NCBI GenBank assembly: GCA_903813345.2
Contig: CAIIXF020000006.1
Span: 1,986,001-2,050,000, forward strand
Reading direction: 5' to 3'
DNA from: Owenia fusiformis
Lineage: Eukaryota > Annelida > Polychaeta > Sabellida > Oweniidae
Length of the DNA: 64,000 nucleotides
Shown here: positions 34,215 to 45,194 of the stretch, piece by piece
Layout: every line of letters begins with the position of its first letter
Numbering within the stretch: the first letter of the stretch is position 1
Notes under the pieces: model-generated
The model's database searches: none
Seen by the model: only the letters and a program-made list of their open reading frames with translations
Told to the model about the DNA's origin: nothing
Program-made: the position numbers and the translations under genes

Positions 34215-35900
34215 TTATTTATCCTTGTACATAATATAAGAGGTCATACGTTTCGGGAGTCCAACTTCTATCATTTTTGCCTCGAGGTTTCTTTGACCAA
34301 CTAATTTACGAATGTTGTCCCGAGTAACTTGTTGCAGAGAAGGGAATTCTCCCATTTTCATTTCTAGGAAACTCTTAATTCTAGCCCAGTGTCTAACATT
34401 TTCATGAGATTCTTTGGGGTTGTTAAGAATTTTAGCAATTATTGGCTGTGGATGAGACCAGATAGAAAGCAAGAATTCAACACATTGGACATTTTCGGAG
34501 AATACAGCCACTTCAAATATTGAGAATTGTTTGTTACATCTTGTATGAATATCACAACCATTTTCAACCAGAAGCTTCAGACATTTCAGATGACCACGTG
34601 CTGCTGCAATATACAGGGGTGTTTTGCCTTGGTGATCAACTTGATCTAGATCAATTGTAGTATCACGAATAAGATAGTTTAAAACCTGCTGGCTGTTGTG
34701 CATGACCGTCTCGTGAACTATGCTAGTCTTTGAGTTATTGTTACATTCTATATCCACCCCATGATGGATGAATAGCTTTAATATGTTTACATCATCTTGT
34801 TCCACGGCACTGAGAATCGCCTCTCCTTTGTACCAACTTCGAGGGACATTAGAACCTCTCAATAAAAGGAGTTCAACAAGATCACACCTTCCTTTATGCG
34901 TTGCTAAGATTAGGCAAGTTTCGCCCATGAAGTTCATAATTCTATTAATATCGCATCCGAGGTTAATCAACGCGTCTACGATTGCTACAGAACAGCCCCG
35001 GGTAATTGCTACATACATAGGGGAGTACAATACGTCTTTTACTTCAACTGCAGCTTCGGACAGCAATTTACAAAGCTTCTCATCATTTTTCTCAAGTGCA
35101 ATTCTCAATGGGGTTGACAGATCCTTATCTCCTTTGTTAACATCGCAATTGTGTCCAATTAGCGTTTTGATAATTTTGAGTGAAGCATCGTCTTCCTCAT
35201 GTATTTGCCTGTTATTACAAGCAATGGATAGAGCAGTGCGACCTTCGGATGTAAGGAGGTCCACATTTATGTTGTCAGATTGGAGGAGAACTTCAACAAC
35301 CTCCGGCTGTAGGGTCATAACAGCATCATGTAGTGCAGAAACTTTCAGAAATGGATTAGATGCAGATACAGGGCAATATAAAGTGTTCACAATGCAGCCG
35401 TGCTCGACCAGGTGTTTAATGATAGTAACTGTGTCGGTATAAGTAGCATCCTTTGTGTTTTGGGTGTTCCATATATTCCCTTTGAAATGTTCTAAATTGA
35501 TTGTATAATTAATTTCCTCCTGATCCTTCATATATTCGTTAGCATCGGCCGTGTAATGCATTGTTCTGGAAATATCTGGCTGACAATTCGCAAGAGTACA
35601 AATTGTCCTATCTTTACAAGCTGAGGCCATTGATAAAGCAATCTGTATTGGAATCATTTGATTATTATCGATCATATTCGGACTAGCTCCATTCTCTAGT
35701 AGGACCTTCATGATTGCTGGGTACTGTAGTTTGATGGCATAGTTTAGAGGGCTCTGATCCGAGGCGCACCAGTGGTTTGGGTTTATCCCTCCAAACTTGA
35801 TCGCTTGTCTCAACGATGCTGTGTCGTTCCTCTCAATATATGAGAATAAAACCGTTGGTGTTGACATATCGCTTGTGATTACTTCATTTGTCTTCAACAT
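34215..35900 (-). CDS. Ankyrin-repeat protein with C-terminal SOCS box (ASB-like)
   Basis: A single intronless frame of 561 codons. Ankyrin repeats run from about residue 18 to 490, with recognisable consensus pieces: SPLNYAIKLQYPAIMKVLLENGASPN, TALSIACNNRQ, TPLRIALEKND, TCLILATHKGRCDLVELLLLRGSN and TPLYIAAARGHLKCLKLLVENGCDI (each shortened here). An insert at about residues 85-150 breaks the early repeats. The last 45 residues (PSLQQVTRDNIRKLVG, then VGLPKRMTSYIMY) fit a SOCS box, which in ASB proteins recruits an Elongin-Cullin ubiquitin ligase. The ankyrin part would bind the substrate (family knowledge). A second Met at codon 12 is an alternative start. The lack of introns and the repeat-filled setting suggest a retrocopy origin, but the frame is intact. 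Confidence 0.85.
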   Translation of the reverse strand: MLKTNEVITSDMSTPTVLFSYIERNDTASLRQAIKFGGINPNHWCASDQSPLNYAIKLQYPAIMKVLLENGASPNMIDNNQMIPIQIALSMASACKDRTICTLANCQPDISRTMHYTADANEYMKDQEEINYTINLEHFKGNIWNTQNTKDATYTDTVTIIKHLVEHGCIVNTLYCPVSASNPFLKVSALHDAVMTLQPEVVEVLLQSDNINVDLLTSEGRTALSIACNNRQIHEEDDASLKIIKTLIGHNCDVNKGDKDLSTPLRIALEKNDEKLCKLLSEAAVEVKDVLYSPMYVAITRGCSVAIVDALINLGCDINRIMNFMGETCLILATHKGRCDLVELLLLRGSNVPRSWYKGEAILSAVEQDDVNILKLFIHHGVDIECNNNSKTSIVHETVMHNSQQVLNYLIRDTTIDLDQVDHQGKTPLYIAAARGHLKCLKLLVENGCDIHTRCNKQFSIFEVAVFSENVQCVEFLLSIWSHPQPIIAKILNNPKESHENVRHWARIKSFLEMKMGEFPSLQQVTRDNIRKLVGQRNLEAKMIEVGLPKRMTSYIMYKDK

Positions 35901-36774
35901 AAATGAACAACTTCAAATTCTCAGGTATACAAGTCCAAATAAGAGTACATTATGTATTATTTACTAAGAATTGTATTTATATAACTGACCCAGAGCATGG
36001 CCTTGGATCTCTATCCCCTGGTCACCGAGAGGTTATGAACTATCTGTACGTATTGCTATACGTCAATGAACTCTATAGCTATCTTTATAGGACTCCTAAA
36101 GAGATATACTGGACTACATACTTGCACCCTTACATATATGTTACTGTACATATTGTAGAATTAGCCCATAAGAGCTTTGCAAAATCAACATCTTATACTA
36201 TCAACGTAATAGACGGCTTGTCCAACCTTACAGGCAAACTATTATAGACAAATTTGAAGATAAGACTGATATTGTCACATTGAATTATGATAATAAGTAA
36301 ACACCATTTTTGTAATATTTTTCACCGGTATAACCATGCCCAGTAGAATAATACACAGGGTTACCCTAAATTGTAGAAACATGAATATGTTTCTTATAAG
36401 TAATTCATTCATATATCCCAAGGATTTCACCCCTTCCATTCCTGACCAAACCTTGTTTCATTTTTGATAATTTACAATAAAAGAAATTACTCTTTTTGAC
36501 ATCTTATTTTTATTTCCATATGTTATTGACGTGAGAACTCAAATGATCAATGGGAAAACAATGCTAAACTTGCACACTGAAATAGGTATTCCAACAGGCC
36601 TAGGAAAATATGACTAGAAAAAGATGCAACAGCTAAGCGCTACAGGTGGACAAACTATTCCCCCTGAAAAGTATTTTAAGGGTCAGATCACTAAATTCAT
36701 GATTGCATTGAAAAGCTTTGAATGCTAATTTTCAAGAATGGATGTATTACCAAAGAAGAAAATATGAATATTTC
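35901..36774. other. Upstream flank of the ankyrin gene
   Basis: AT-rich. The 114-codon plus-strand open stretch at 35903-36247 has no recognisable domain and is probably chance. Nothing else supported. Confidence 0.4.
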
Positions 36775-37545
36775 GAATGATTCTTTAGTGTCAAGTTTTG
36801 ATTCTAGTGACAGCATGTTACTGAATATCTCATCAAGTGACCTAAACTACAGCAGCTTAAATAAGCATACCGAAATATTATAATTCAGTATGATTCGGAG
36901 AAGGGGATAATACAGTTATAAGGGATTAGCAATTTATTTATTATCTTACAATTTAGCTAATTTATTGAATTTGAAGATCTACTGCTATATTGTTTAATAT
37001 GCATTATAATATATCGATTTGATGGTAAGAACTAGTATGTGATATGATCGATTTTATCTTTTTGTCATCATTGCTAAGTACAATAATATAATACAATTAC
37101 AATTAATGATAACTCACTCATTGTATTACTTATGCTTGATACACATGCTGGAAGATTTAATTTTAAAATAGGTAAACCATTACCAAAACTATGGTTACCC
37201 TGTAGTAGTGAAAGGCACATTAAATGATATCACCCCCTTCAATCTATTTTTACAGGTTTTTATGATTATTTCACATTTTTCTATATTTTGCGTAACCAGG
37301 ACGGTGAATTTTCTTCAAACATTTCGTCTTACCAATATTTATTATATCTGTCAACTTCAAGAAAATCGCGCCGCAACGTTTGAAGATAATTCAAATTATG
37401 TCGTTTTTCCCATTGAGCTCCATTATAAAAATGGAATTTTCAAACTTAATATTTTAAAATTCTACGTGGTGAAAAGTTGAATAATGAGTAGTTATTTAAA
37501 GTTATGGTGTAAAAAATTCAAAACAAAAAGGAATAAAGAAAAAAT
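36775..37545. repeat. Unclassified ~760-bp interspersed repeat, copy 1
   Basis: Matches the reverse complement of about 48110-48880 over most of its length. Shared landmarks are TTAGTGTCAAGTTTTG, CATACCGAAATATT, TACTGCTATATTGTTTAATATGC, GATACACATGCTGG, AGTAGTGAAAGGCACATT, CAAGAAAATCGCGCCGC and TTTCCCATTGAGCTCCATTATAAA. Non-coding, with no clear terminal repeats. Confidence 0.8.
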
Positions 37546-37563
37546 GCCGCAGAGAAGTCTTAG

Positions 37564-37749
37564 CATCGTTTTGAGTCTGAAGTAGCAAAAATCCATAATT
37601 CATAGCATAAGCGACGTATGTCATGGCTTTAACACCGTATGCTATGGTTAAGTGAAAATTTGTCAAAAATATCATATTTTACCACTGATTACAAAAATAC
37701 CGTTTTTATTTTGACATGTTATCCGATGAATATCATGCTAACTATGGAA
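37564..37749. mobile_element. TTCCATAGTTA element, truncated inverted copy
   Basis: Reverse-complement match to the family at 32612-32885. It begins inside the element (GTTTTGAGTCTGAAGTAGC) and ends with TAACTATGGAA at 37749. The other end is missing. Confidence 0.85.
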
Positions 37750-38047
37750 TAAAACAAAATATGTATTCAACCATATCAAATTCACTTCCTTCGCGGTCAT
37801 AAAAAATACATCCTAAGTCGGATACCCCTTGGGAGGCCCTCAGTATCTACGGGCTAGGCGGATCATGTCAGTAACGCGTGCTCAGGATATGAGCGTTTTG
37901 AATGCTATGTATTTAACCTACTTGGCACACTGCTCAGTGCTGCGCTTAAAACTTATATAATATTGTATAATCTGTACAATAAGGTCATCTTAAGTGGGTA
38001 CTGTACTTTGCAATCGTTCATAGTTCGTAGTTTAACTACTCCGTGTG

Positions 38048-38385
38048 CAGCAGTGGCGGATCCAGGAACCAACAAGGGGGGGGGCCCAAATTTGAGAATA
38101 TCGAAATAACCTCCGCGCTTGCGCGGAAAAAAATTTTGGGCCCCTAAAACCGAAAAAGTGGGCCCAAATTTTGAAAATTTGAGGCCCATTTTCTTCCAAA
38201 TTTGGCCTAAATTGAAAAAATAAGGCCTTAGAAGGCCCAATAATGATCAAAAGGCCCACTTTTTGGGGCCTTAAGGCCTTTTTTGGCCTAAAATTTTTTT
38301 AGGCCCAACTTCTTTTTTTTTTGGGCCAACCTTAGGGGGGGGGGCCCGGGCCCCATGGGCCCCCCCCCCGGATCCGCCATAGTGC
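38048..38385. mobile_element. Short non-autonomous element, GTGGCGGATCC-type ends
   Basis: CAGTGGCGGATCCAGGAACC at the left and GGATCCGCCAT at the right, with long G and C runs just inside both ends and GGCCCA/GGCCTAAA blocks between. Best-preserved of three copies in the window. Confidence 0.85.
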
Positions 38386-39110
38386 AGGGTATTAATTATC
38401 ACTGGATGTTTCGAAATATTTTGTTGGGAGTTCAGTTGGAGAAAACTTGTTTTCATGATTTTTACCACAACCCCAGGTCACCAACAAAGAGGTTGATTTG
38501 TACCCTATCTAAATATTTTACCCATATGCTAAGGTCAATGTGTACTTTCAGCCATATTGAAGAAATCCTCAATACACGTCGCACGAAACTGGGGACAATA
38601 AAGGACGTGTAACATTCAGTATATGGCGCAAATAGACTTATCGTCAAAAACGACAAGCGTTACATTTTATTATCATTTAGTCAACCTAAAATAAAATGCT
38701 TTATCCTTATTCAATCCTGATAAAATTCACAGAGTACGAATATTTCGAGGACAATATTTCTAAAATGTTTTGATTTTTGAAAAACGGCCAGGAACTTTAC
38801 TTGAAGCTTTAGTAAAAATTGATATGCATGGAATTCGAGGTAAAAAGTGGATGCGTTACATTTTTTCAAGTCTCGTAGGCCCAAATCAGCTCTTTTTTTA
38901 ATAATATTTGTAAAATTTGTGAATAGGTTATTGTTTTGTACTTTTCGCAAGGACAATATTGTGCAATCATTTTTTTTAAAATTGTGATCGTTACGCAATT
39001 ATGACGTCATGAATGCAAATAGTTAATTGAACAAAATGTGAAACTTTTGGCCTACAGGTGTTCTGATCATTATTTCAAAAGTTATCCCAATTTATACTAA
39101 CAGCGCAGGG
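38386..39110. other. Non-coding stretch
   Basis: No gene recognised; the open frames here are short and without family signal. Confidence 0.4.
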
Positions 39111-39127
39111 GTAAAGTCTTACGTCTT

Positions 39128-39305
39128 ACAACGCTTGCCCGTAGCCAGCTTTTACCAGGAGGGGGAGCTTTTTTCCAGGAGGGGGGGGGAGCTTTTCCAC
39201 AATTTTGGCTAAAAACCATGCGAAAAATTCTCAGAATGGTGAAAAACTGCATGATTTTGAAAGAATTCCGGGCCGGGCCAGCACCCCCTCTGGCTACGGT
39301 CCTGC
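39128..39305. mobile_element. Short element with GTAGCCAG ends, copy 1
   Basis: Left end CCCGTAGCCAGCTTTTACCAG, right end CCCCTCTGGCTACGG, with GGGGGAGCTTTT repeats and AAAACTGCATGATTTT inside. It corresponds to 45996-46185. Confidence 0.8.
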
Positions 39306-39339
39306 AAGGTATGTAGTATATTGCGATGTCGGGATATTT

Positions 39340-39450
39340 TGGGTTTGTAGAAAAAAACGGGTACCGGCCACTACCGGGTAGTAAATCTTCCATGCTGGGT
39401 TCAAATTTGGTACTCTGTACCCGGTCGAAAAAACCGGGTACCCCAAAAAA
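39340..39450. repeat. GGGTACCC-type inverted-repeat element, copy 2
   Basis: GTTTGTAGAAAAAAACGGGTACC, CCGGGTAGTAAATCTTCC, ATGCTGGGTTCAAATTTGG, and a final ACCCGGTCGAAAAAACCGGG. Same order as 27472-27552, with a few inserted bases. Confidence 0.8.
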
Positions 39451-39677
39451 CATATTAACTTAAATATCATTAGAAAGCCTCTGTCGTTTTCACCCAATTT
39501 TTTGACATGAATATAACGATTAATATTTGAAAAACATGACAAATCAATCTTACTCTATTTTCAATAGTTCGTATGTTGGTATACGTGAATTGTATTATTA
39601 GGAGGGGGTGCGGTGGTGCGATAAGGGGATTGCATTATTCCTGTTCTAGTCTACTGCAAAGAAACGTATTTACATAC

Positions 39678-39775
39678 CCGTTTTTTGGGGGTACCCGGTT
39701 CTTTCGACAGGGTATCGGGTACCAAGTTTGAATCCAGCAGGGAGGATTTACTACCCAGTACCCGGTGGCTGTCAG
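39678..39775. repeat. GGGTACCC-type inverted-repeat element, copy 3 (reverse orientation)
   Basis: CCGTTTTTTGGGGGTACCCG, TTCTTTCGACAGGGTATCGGG, TTTGAATCCAGCAGGGAGG and ATTTACTACC, the reverse order and strand of copies 1 and 2. Confidence 0.75.
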
Positions 39776-39964
39776 TTGGAGGACATTGAAAACCAGGTTT
39801 TATTTCCTATATTTACAATGGGGAGATAGTTATAACTGGGGAGACTCTCAGATCTGTCACATCAATTATAGATTACAATGTCCCCCGTTGATAGGATTTA
39901 ATACTATAGTAGTTGATAGGATCAAAGTCATAGTGTAGTCGAAATCGATTATCGGCATCTCTCC

Positions 39965-40065
39965 CACTTTGCCGTAATGGTATAAGCGTTGGCCAATGTG
40001 TATTTATTAATTGTGATTTGTATTTATTAGGTTCCAGGTTCGAATCCTGCTTTGGTGTAAATATG
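39965..40065 (+). repeat. tRNA-like (SINE-head) sequence
   Basis: GCCGTAATGGTATAAGCGTTGG resembles an A box region and GGTTCGAATCC is a B box, but the spacing is stretched by an AT-rich insert and the ends do not pair as an acceptor stem. More likely a diverged SINE or tRNA pseudogene than a tRNA. Confidence 0.4.
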
Positions 40066-40599
40066 TTAACCGTCTACACTGTTTGTATTGTATTGCATGC
40101 TATATTGTCTCAATAGATTGTAGTTTTCCATATTGTAGCCTATTATTATCGTTGCCCATTTTTTCATTTTCAAAGGATACAACCTTATTAGTTTTATAGA
40201 TATTCTTTAGTTTTTTTCTTTATCCATCCTTCCTTACCCCTTTTCTTCTGCTTCTAGCTAGGTCTGAGTTAACCTTTACATGCTTCTACTAAGGACCTGA
40301 GCTGCACTCGGCAGGAAAGGACTTTTTATCTAGGTCAAGTTCAAAGGTCAAAATCGAGGTCAAATCAGAGTTTTTTAAGTTCCTCAGATTTCGTCCTCAT
40401 ACTTCATTATTTCTTGCGATGAATTAAAATCTAACTAGATATAAGCATTCCCTACAAATTGCCTACTACATTTGTATATGTTTGCCATAATTTTTTTTAC
40501 CGTTTTTGAGATAATTGACGGTAAAAATTGGTCCTTTTTCAACTTGCTTCAAATTCAAATTAAACCACAAACTGTGTTTTCTAAGTTTCTCAAAGTTGA

Positions 40600-41872
40600 T
40601 GATTACAAATCAATATTTTTTGATGAAAGTCAGAATATATATTCCACTAAAGGTTCTACACATATTAACAATTTGAGCAATTTCTAACTTAAGAATTTCC
40701 GATTTTGTGATATTAAACCACAGCTCGCATCCGTAAAGAGCAGTGGGAATACAAACGGTCTTAATTAGGTGTATGCCAGTTAAAAGGTCAAAAAGGGGTG
40801 AGACCCTTCGGATGCACACCAATTCCTGCTAGCGATGCGAAACTGCCTTTTAACTTATGACACGCGCTGAAGACTGCAGCAGTATTTTTCATCGAAGTTT
40901 GGCATAAGTTTCCGAGATGTTTACATTGATCAACCTCAACTAACACCTCGTTTTGAATAGACCACTCCCGTGTTTTCCGTAGTTTCTCATTTACAGGTTT
41001 CGACTCGCCAAATGTTATGACGCTTGATTTTGAAACATTTATCTTGAACCTCCACTTTTGGGAGTAATCAGTGGCAATTGAAATCAAGTTATTAAGACTG
41101 TCCCTGTTATTGGCAAGGAGGGAGACATCGTCTGCGTACGTGGGGGCGCTGCAAGAAATGCAGCTAATCATTGATCCAAAGTTTGATCCTTCAAGTAGAC
41201 AAAGTAATTCGTCGATGAATAGGGTGTAGAGCCAGCCCGAAAGATCCCCGCCTTGACGAACTGATTGACTGATAGAGAACCAATCAGACTGATGCCCTTT
41301 AAAGATATAATCGGGCCGCTAAATATTATTATCCAAAATCGGCCTTGGAGCCCAAGCTTGTGGAGCTTAAGAAACAGCCCTGCGTGCCATATGGAATCGA
41401 ATGCTTTAGCGCTGTCAAGACTTGCCATAAATGTTTTCTGACCAAGCTCACTGTTGGAATTGATTGTCTCAGTAATATTAAAGTTGCAAGTCGTGCAGCT
41501 GAGTCCCTTTTCATACGCATTGAATCTGTTGAAGGCTCTTGTGAAATCTAGTCCCAGGAGTGCGCTCAGCTTTGTCAATCCGAACCTTCACTAATGACTC
41601 CCATAGCTTTTCTATCACAGGGAGAAGGGTAATGTCTCTATAGTTATTAAGATCAAGCCTAGATTTCTGACTACCTTTGTGTAATTTCGCTATTAAACCC
41701 TGTGAAAAAGCAAGTGGTGGAGAATGTTATCAGGTTGAAAAGCATAGCTAGAATGCTTACTAGGGACTCACCTCCGTAAATGAGATCTTGAGAAGCATTC
41801 GTGCAAAACTTTTCGAACGACCCTACATATCTTTCCCACTTTACTTTTGAAATCAAATCTCATAATCACGGT
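40600..41872 (-). mobile_element. Broken LINE (non-LTR retrotransposon) RT remnant
   Basis: Reading down the minus strand in changing frames: NASQDLIYGGESLVSIL (near 41800), LNNYRDITLLPVIEKLWESL (near 41630), SAKAFDSIWHAGLFLKLHKLG (near 41400), PTYADDVSLLANNRDSL (catalytic YADD, near 41130), SQKWRFKINVSKSSVITFGE and LIKTVCIPTALYGCELW (near 40770). These are standard RT blocks in the right order with stops and frameshifts between them, so it is dead. A different lineage from the LINE at 25.3 kb. Confidence 0.88.
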
Positions 41873-41941
41873 GCCCATGTCAATCTGTGCGCCTACTAGG
41901 CACGCAGTTTGAAACTCTTACAAATCGCGCGCATTTTCAAA

Positions 41942-41995
41942 ATGGAAGACGGAGAGGACACAACTCCCAAAAGAGCCAAAATACGAAAAAACAAG
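41942..41995 (+). other. Possible orphan first coding exon
   Basis: ATG followed by 17 charged codons (MEDGEDTTPKRAKIRKNK), ending exactly at AAG/GTTAGT, a good splice donor. The upstream CGCGCGC-containing stretch is less AT-rich than the surroundings. I find no matching downstream exon, so it may be chance or the 5' exon of an unrecognised gene. Confidence 0.25.
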
Positions 41996-42694
41996 GTTAG
42001 TCTCGTTCTAAAGATAACCATTCTGTGAAGATGAACTTAATTTACTCATAGTACTCACTGTTGTTCCCGATGTAAACCTGCTAGTTATCTCAATATAAGG
42101 GTCTTTAGTAACTTCTGTGTTCAAAATTTACAGTGTAAAGTTATATCTATGTCTTTTTTGCGTCATTTGCCGTTTATTCCTGAATAGGCTGAAGCCATTG
42201 TGTCTGTGTATGCTAGAATATATAGGATCACTTCATCTGAATAAAGCAGCATAGTTTGTGTTCAAAACGATAAAACGCCATAAACGTGATTTAAACATTT
42301 TTCTTGTCAAACTGCGCGCCTATATTCACATGTATTGCGCAGGGGTACGGATCATAAGTGTTAACCCATGCTTCATGCCCACGAAATCTTTATCATTACA
42401 CGATAGTGTACCATCAATTTGTACCTATAGTGTTAAACGTGGTCCTATTAGGGCAGATGACATTGTTTATGGCCATTTAGTCTAGCTTCAAGTCATTGTT
42501 GCCAATTCTTTGATAATTACACAACTCTTGTATCGAATTCTTTGATAATTACACAACTCTTGTATCTTAAATTGTACCTCGTGAACCTCATTGAACATTC
42601 GACTAATTTGTACTACATGTCAAACGTGATCCAATTAGGCCTTTGACCTTGACAGTCCGTGAGAATTTCCAAAAACGAAAAACCTGTTATTCTT

Positions 42695-42704
42695 TATATA
42701 AAAG
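42695..42704 (+). promoter_or_regulatory. TATA box of the secreted-peptide gene
   Basis: TATATAAAAG lies 35 bp before the ATG at 42739, which places a transcription start about 10-15 bp ahead of the start codon. Confidence 0.6.
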
Positions 42705-42738
42705 TTTGGGCGTAAGTTTGGATGTAATCATATTGAAA

Positions 42739-43498
42739 ATGAAGGCAGTCGTTTTATTAACTCTTTTTGCCTTATGCTTTGCCTTAGTGGTATCTGGACG
42801 AAGGTTAGTAAAACATCTTTCCAATGGTATATCAAAATCAGAAGTCGGCTCAAGCCTACGTACTAAACTGTTACTGGATGACTTCCTTGAATATGATAGA
42901 TGACTATAAACTTTAAAAAATGCTTAAATCTTGATCAAGGGTCGTTTCATTGGTACTCAGTGGACTACGTAACTCAAAAGTGTTGCAGTGGAAAGTTTCC
43001 TTTCATTATGGTATAGCAATTTTCAACAAGTTCATCGAATTTTACACAAGGAAGCAAACTAGATTTCAAATTAAACATAAACAGACCATTGAATGGGGGG
43101 AGGGGTGTAGATGTATGGACATTACAAACAGAAACATAGGTTTGTAACAATTTGTTTCAATTACAATGTAATTTTAATATTCCTTCACTGATCCATAAAG
43201 TATTCGCCCATGCGGCCCATAAAGCATTTGACCTGACCCACAAAATATATGACTTAACCAATTTTTTTTTACCTGGACCTGACCTATAGACCTATAAACT
43301 ATATCCCATGGTTTTTCCCATGAAGTATTGAACCTATAAGATGTAATTAATTTCAGTAAACGTCAAGATGGGTACTGTAATGAACGTGATTGCACTGCAG
43401 GACAGTATTGTTTAGATGACTTAGAATGCGCTGAAGGTCAGAGATGCGTCCATGAACACAACCATCATCTCGACTGTCATTGTTTCTACTGTAGGTAG
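42739..43498 (+). CDS. Small secreted cysteine-rich peptide, two exons, family not recognised
   Basis: Exon 1 is 42739-42803 and exon 2 is 43357-43498 (TAG), joined through AG/GTTAGT and TTTCAG, 68 aa. Exon 1 is almost entirely a signal peptide: MK, a Leu/Val/Ala-rich core of about 15 residues, then VVSG. The join creates R-S-K-R, a furin-type cleavage site, directly after the signal. The mature part would be about 44 residues with eight Cys, spaced C-x4-C-x5-C-x5-C-x5-C-x9-C-x-C-x2-C, with a His-rich stretch before the sixth Cys and one residue after the last. Such layouts occur in peptide hormones, antimicrobial peptides, protease inhibitors and venom-like peptides; I cannot choose between them. 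A TATA box precedes it. An alternative upstream ATG at 42643 would bury the signal peptide and is less likely. A further 3' UTR exon is possible at about 44383-44475 (ACAG/GTAATG at 43521, TTTTTTCCAG at 44382, AATAAA near 44469). Confidence 0.7.
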
Positions 43499-45190
43499 TA
43501 CACGTCAATGGGGCTGAAACAGGTAATGCATAGCTTATTGTTATATCATTGCTAGAATCTTGTATACTGATTGGTCAATGTAACAACATGTGATCAAAAG
43601 TCCCAAAACAATTTCACACCTTTTATATTTTACAATTTTTGAAATTGGTACAAAGAGTCCCATTTAACTCGCAATTCAAAAGGTCGCCTACTCTCAGAAC
43701 GAGCGTCTTCTTTTGCTGATATAAATCATATTTTAAACTTTTTCTGGGTATAAATCCATATGTATTCAAAGTTTTTTATCGTCAAAAAAATATTTAAACA
43801 GCTCTTGTGAGCCATAACCCCAAGAGTATTTGCTTGAAATTGTTAACTGTAGGTACATATACCTTATCTTATCAAACTTTCAAAAACAAAATGAAAAAAG
43901 TTCCAAGATATCTTGCAAAATAAAAAAAATGACTGCCACTCTTATTGCCCAAAATCATATTTTCAACTATTTTTGGCCACGATTCCTAAAAATGTTACAT
44001 CTTTTTGCTTCAAATTATACAAGTAAGCTAGGTTTAACCATTGTGAATAAAGTCATGAAAATAGCTGCGACTTATTTCATAAACATATATACTTGAGCCA
44101 TAACTCCCAAATTATTTTTTCAAGGTTTGAAAAATTATTAACATAAAAGTAATCAAAATATTGGTGTCAATTTTGACTGAAATCACTACACCACTTGAGC
44201 CTCCTACTTAACTCATGTTATTGAATAACGATAACATGATTGTTTAGTGTAAAGTTTTGTTGTTTTATTTGTTGAGAGGCGACTCTCCTTAGATGAATTC
44301 AAGTAACTTATCTTTTATTTCCCTATTACTATTGTAATAGGACATAATAAAATCAGGTAATATTTCTTCTGTTTTTTCCAGATTGTTGTCGAGTGTCTAC
44401 TTACAAAATATACAAAACATCAATAGCACTTGATTTGTATGATTACACAAATATGTTAAATATTCGCAAATAAATTGTTTTTACGAAATCTGTCTAAATA
44501 AGACTTTCAAGACCCGCACAATAAGTTAATAACTACCTTTACTGTTTCCCTTACTCGAAGGGCAACTTAGGTTCAATATCGTCAATTATCAAGATATGTT
44601 GAAAGCCCATGCATACACCGAGGAGAGATTTAACTTCTTCAGAAACTCATGATGCGTATTAATTTGAGACAAAACAAAAGTTCCAATGTGCTGTTTGATT
44701 ATATTTATCACGAGATTAAGCACATTGAGCACGGGAAGGGTATTTTGAAATACTTCTCAACTGTGTCGTTTACTAGTCGTATTCGCCACAGATCACATTT
44801 TGCGGGTCCTCGTGTTTAATGACACTGCATTGGATTTTTGAAGATGTGTCAAAACAATATCTTTCAAACGAAATCCATTGCCCACCTTAACTGCCCCTCG
44901 GAGAGGTTAAATCTTCACATACTGTTTCTTCTTGTTACTATTCTAGTATTATTCTAAGTTGAAGTATTGTGGGTCAATCCCATATCATCTACAGCTTTCA
45001 TAAAATCATTCTTTTGCTCTCAGCATTCCCTTTAGCTGTTTTATGTTCGTCGCTTTTGCTGATCGTCCTTTCGCTTTGTGTGTTTGTATATCGGAGACGA
45101 CGGACATGACTCTTTTTGTTAAACTAGATACATACTCGTATAATTCACAATACAATGTAAATATAGTTCTATGTAAGTTCATCTCTCTGG
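43499..45190. other. Non-coding flank of the secreted-peptide gene
   Basis: May include its 3' UTR exon. 44615-44640 and 44890-44915 share a loose direct repeat (GAGGAGAG/GGAGAGGTTAAATCTTC). Nothing else recognised. Confidence 0.4.
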
Positions 45191-45194
45191 TTAA

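Noticed and set aside
35903-36247. 114-codon plus-strand frame upstream of the ankyrin gene
   Set aside because: No domain, Tyr/Ile-rich composition as expected from random AT-rich DNA, and no promoter or splice evidence.
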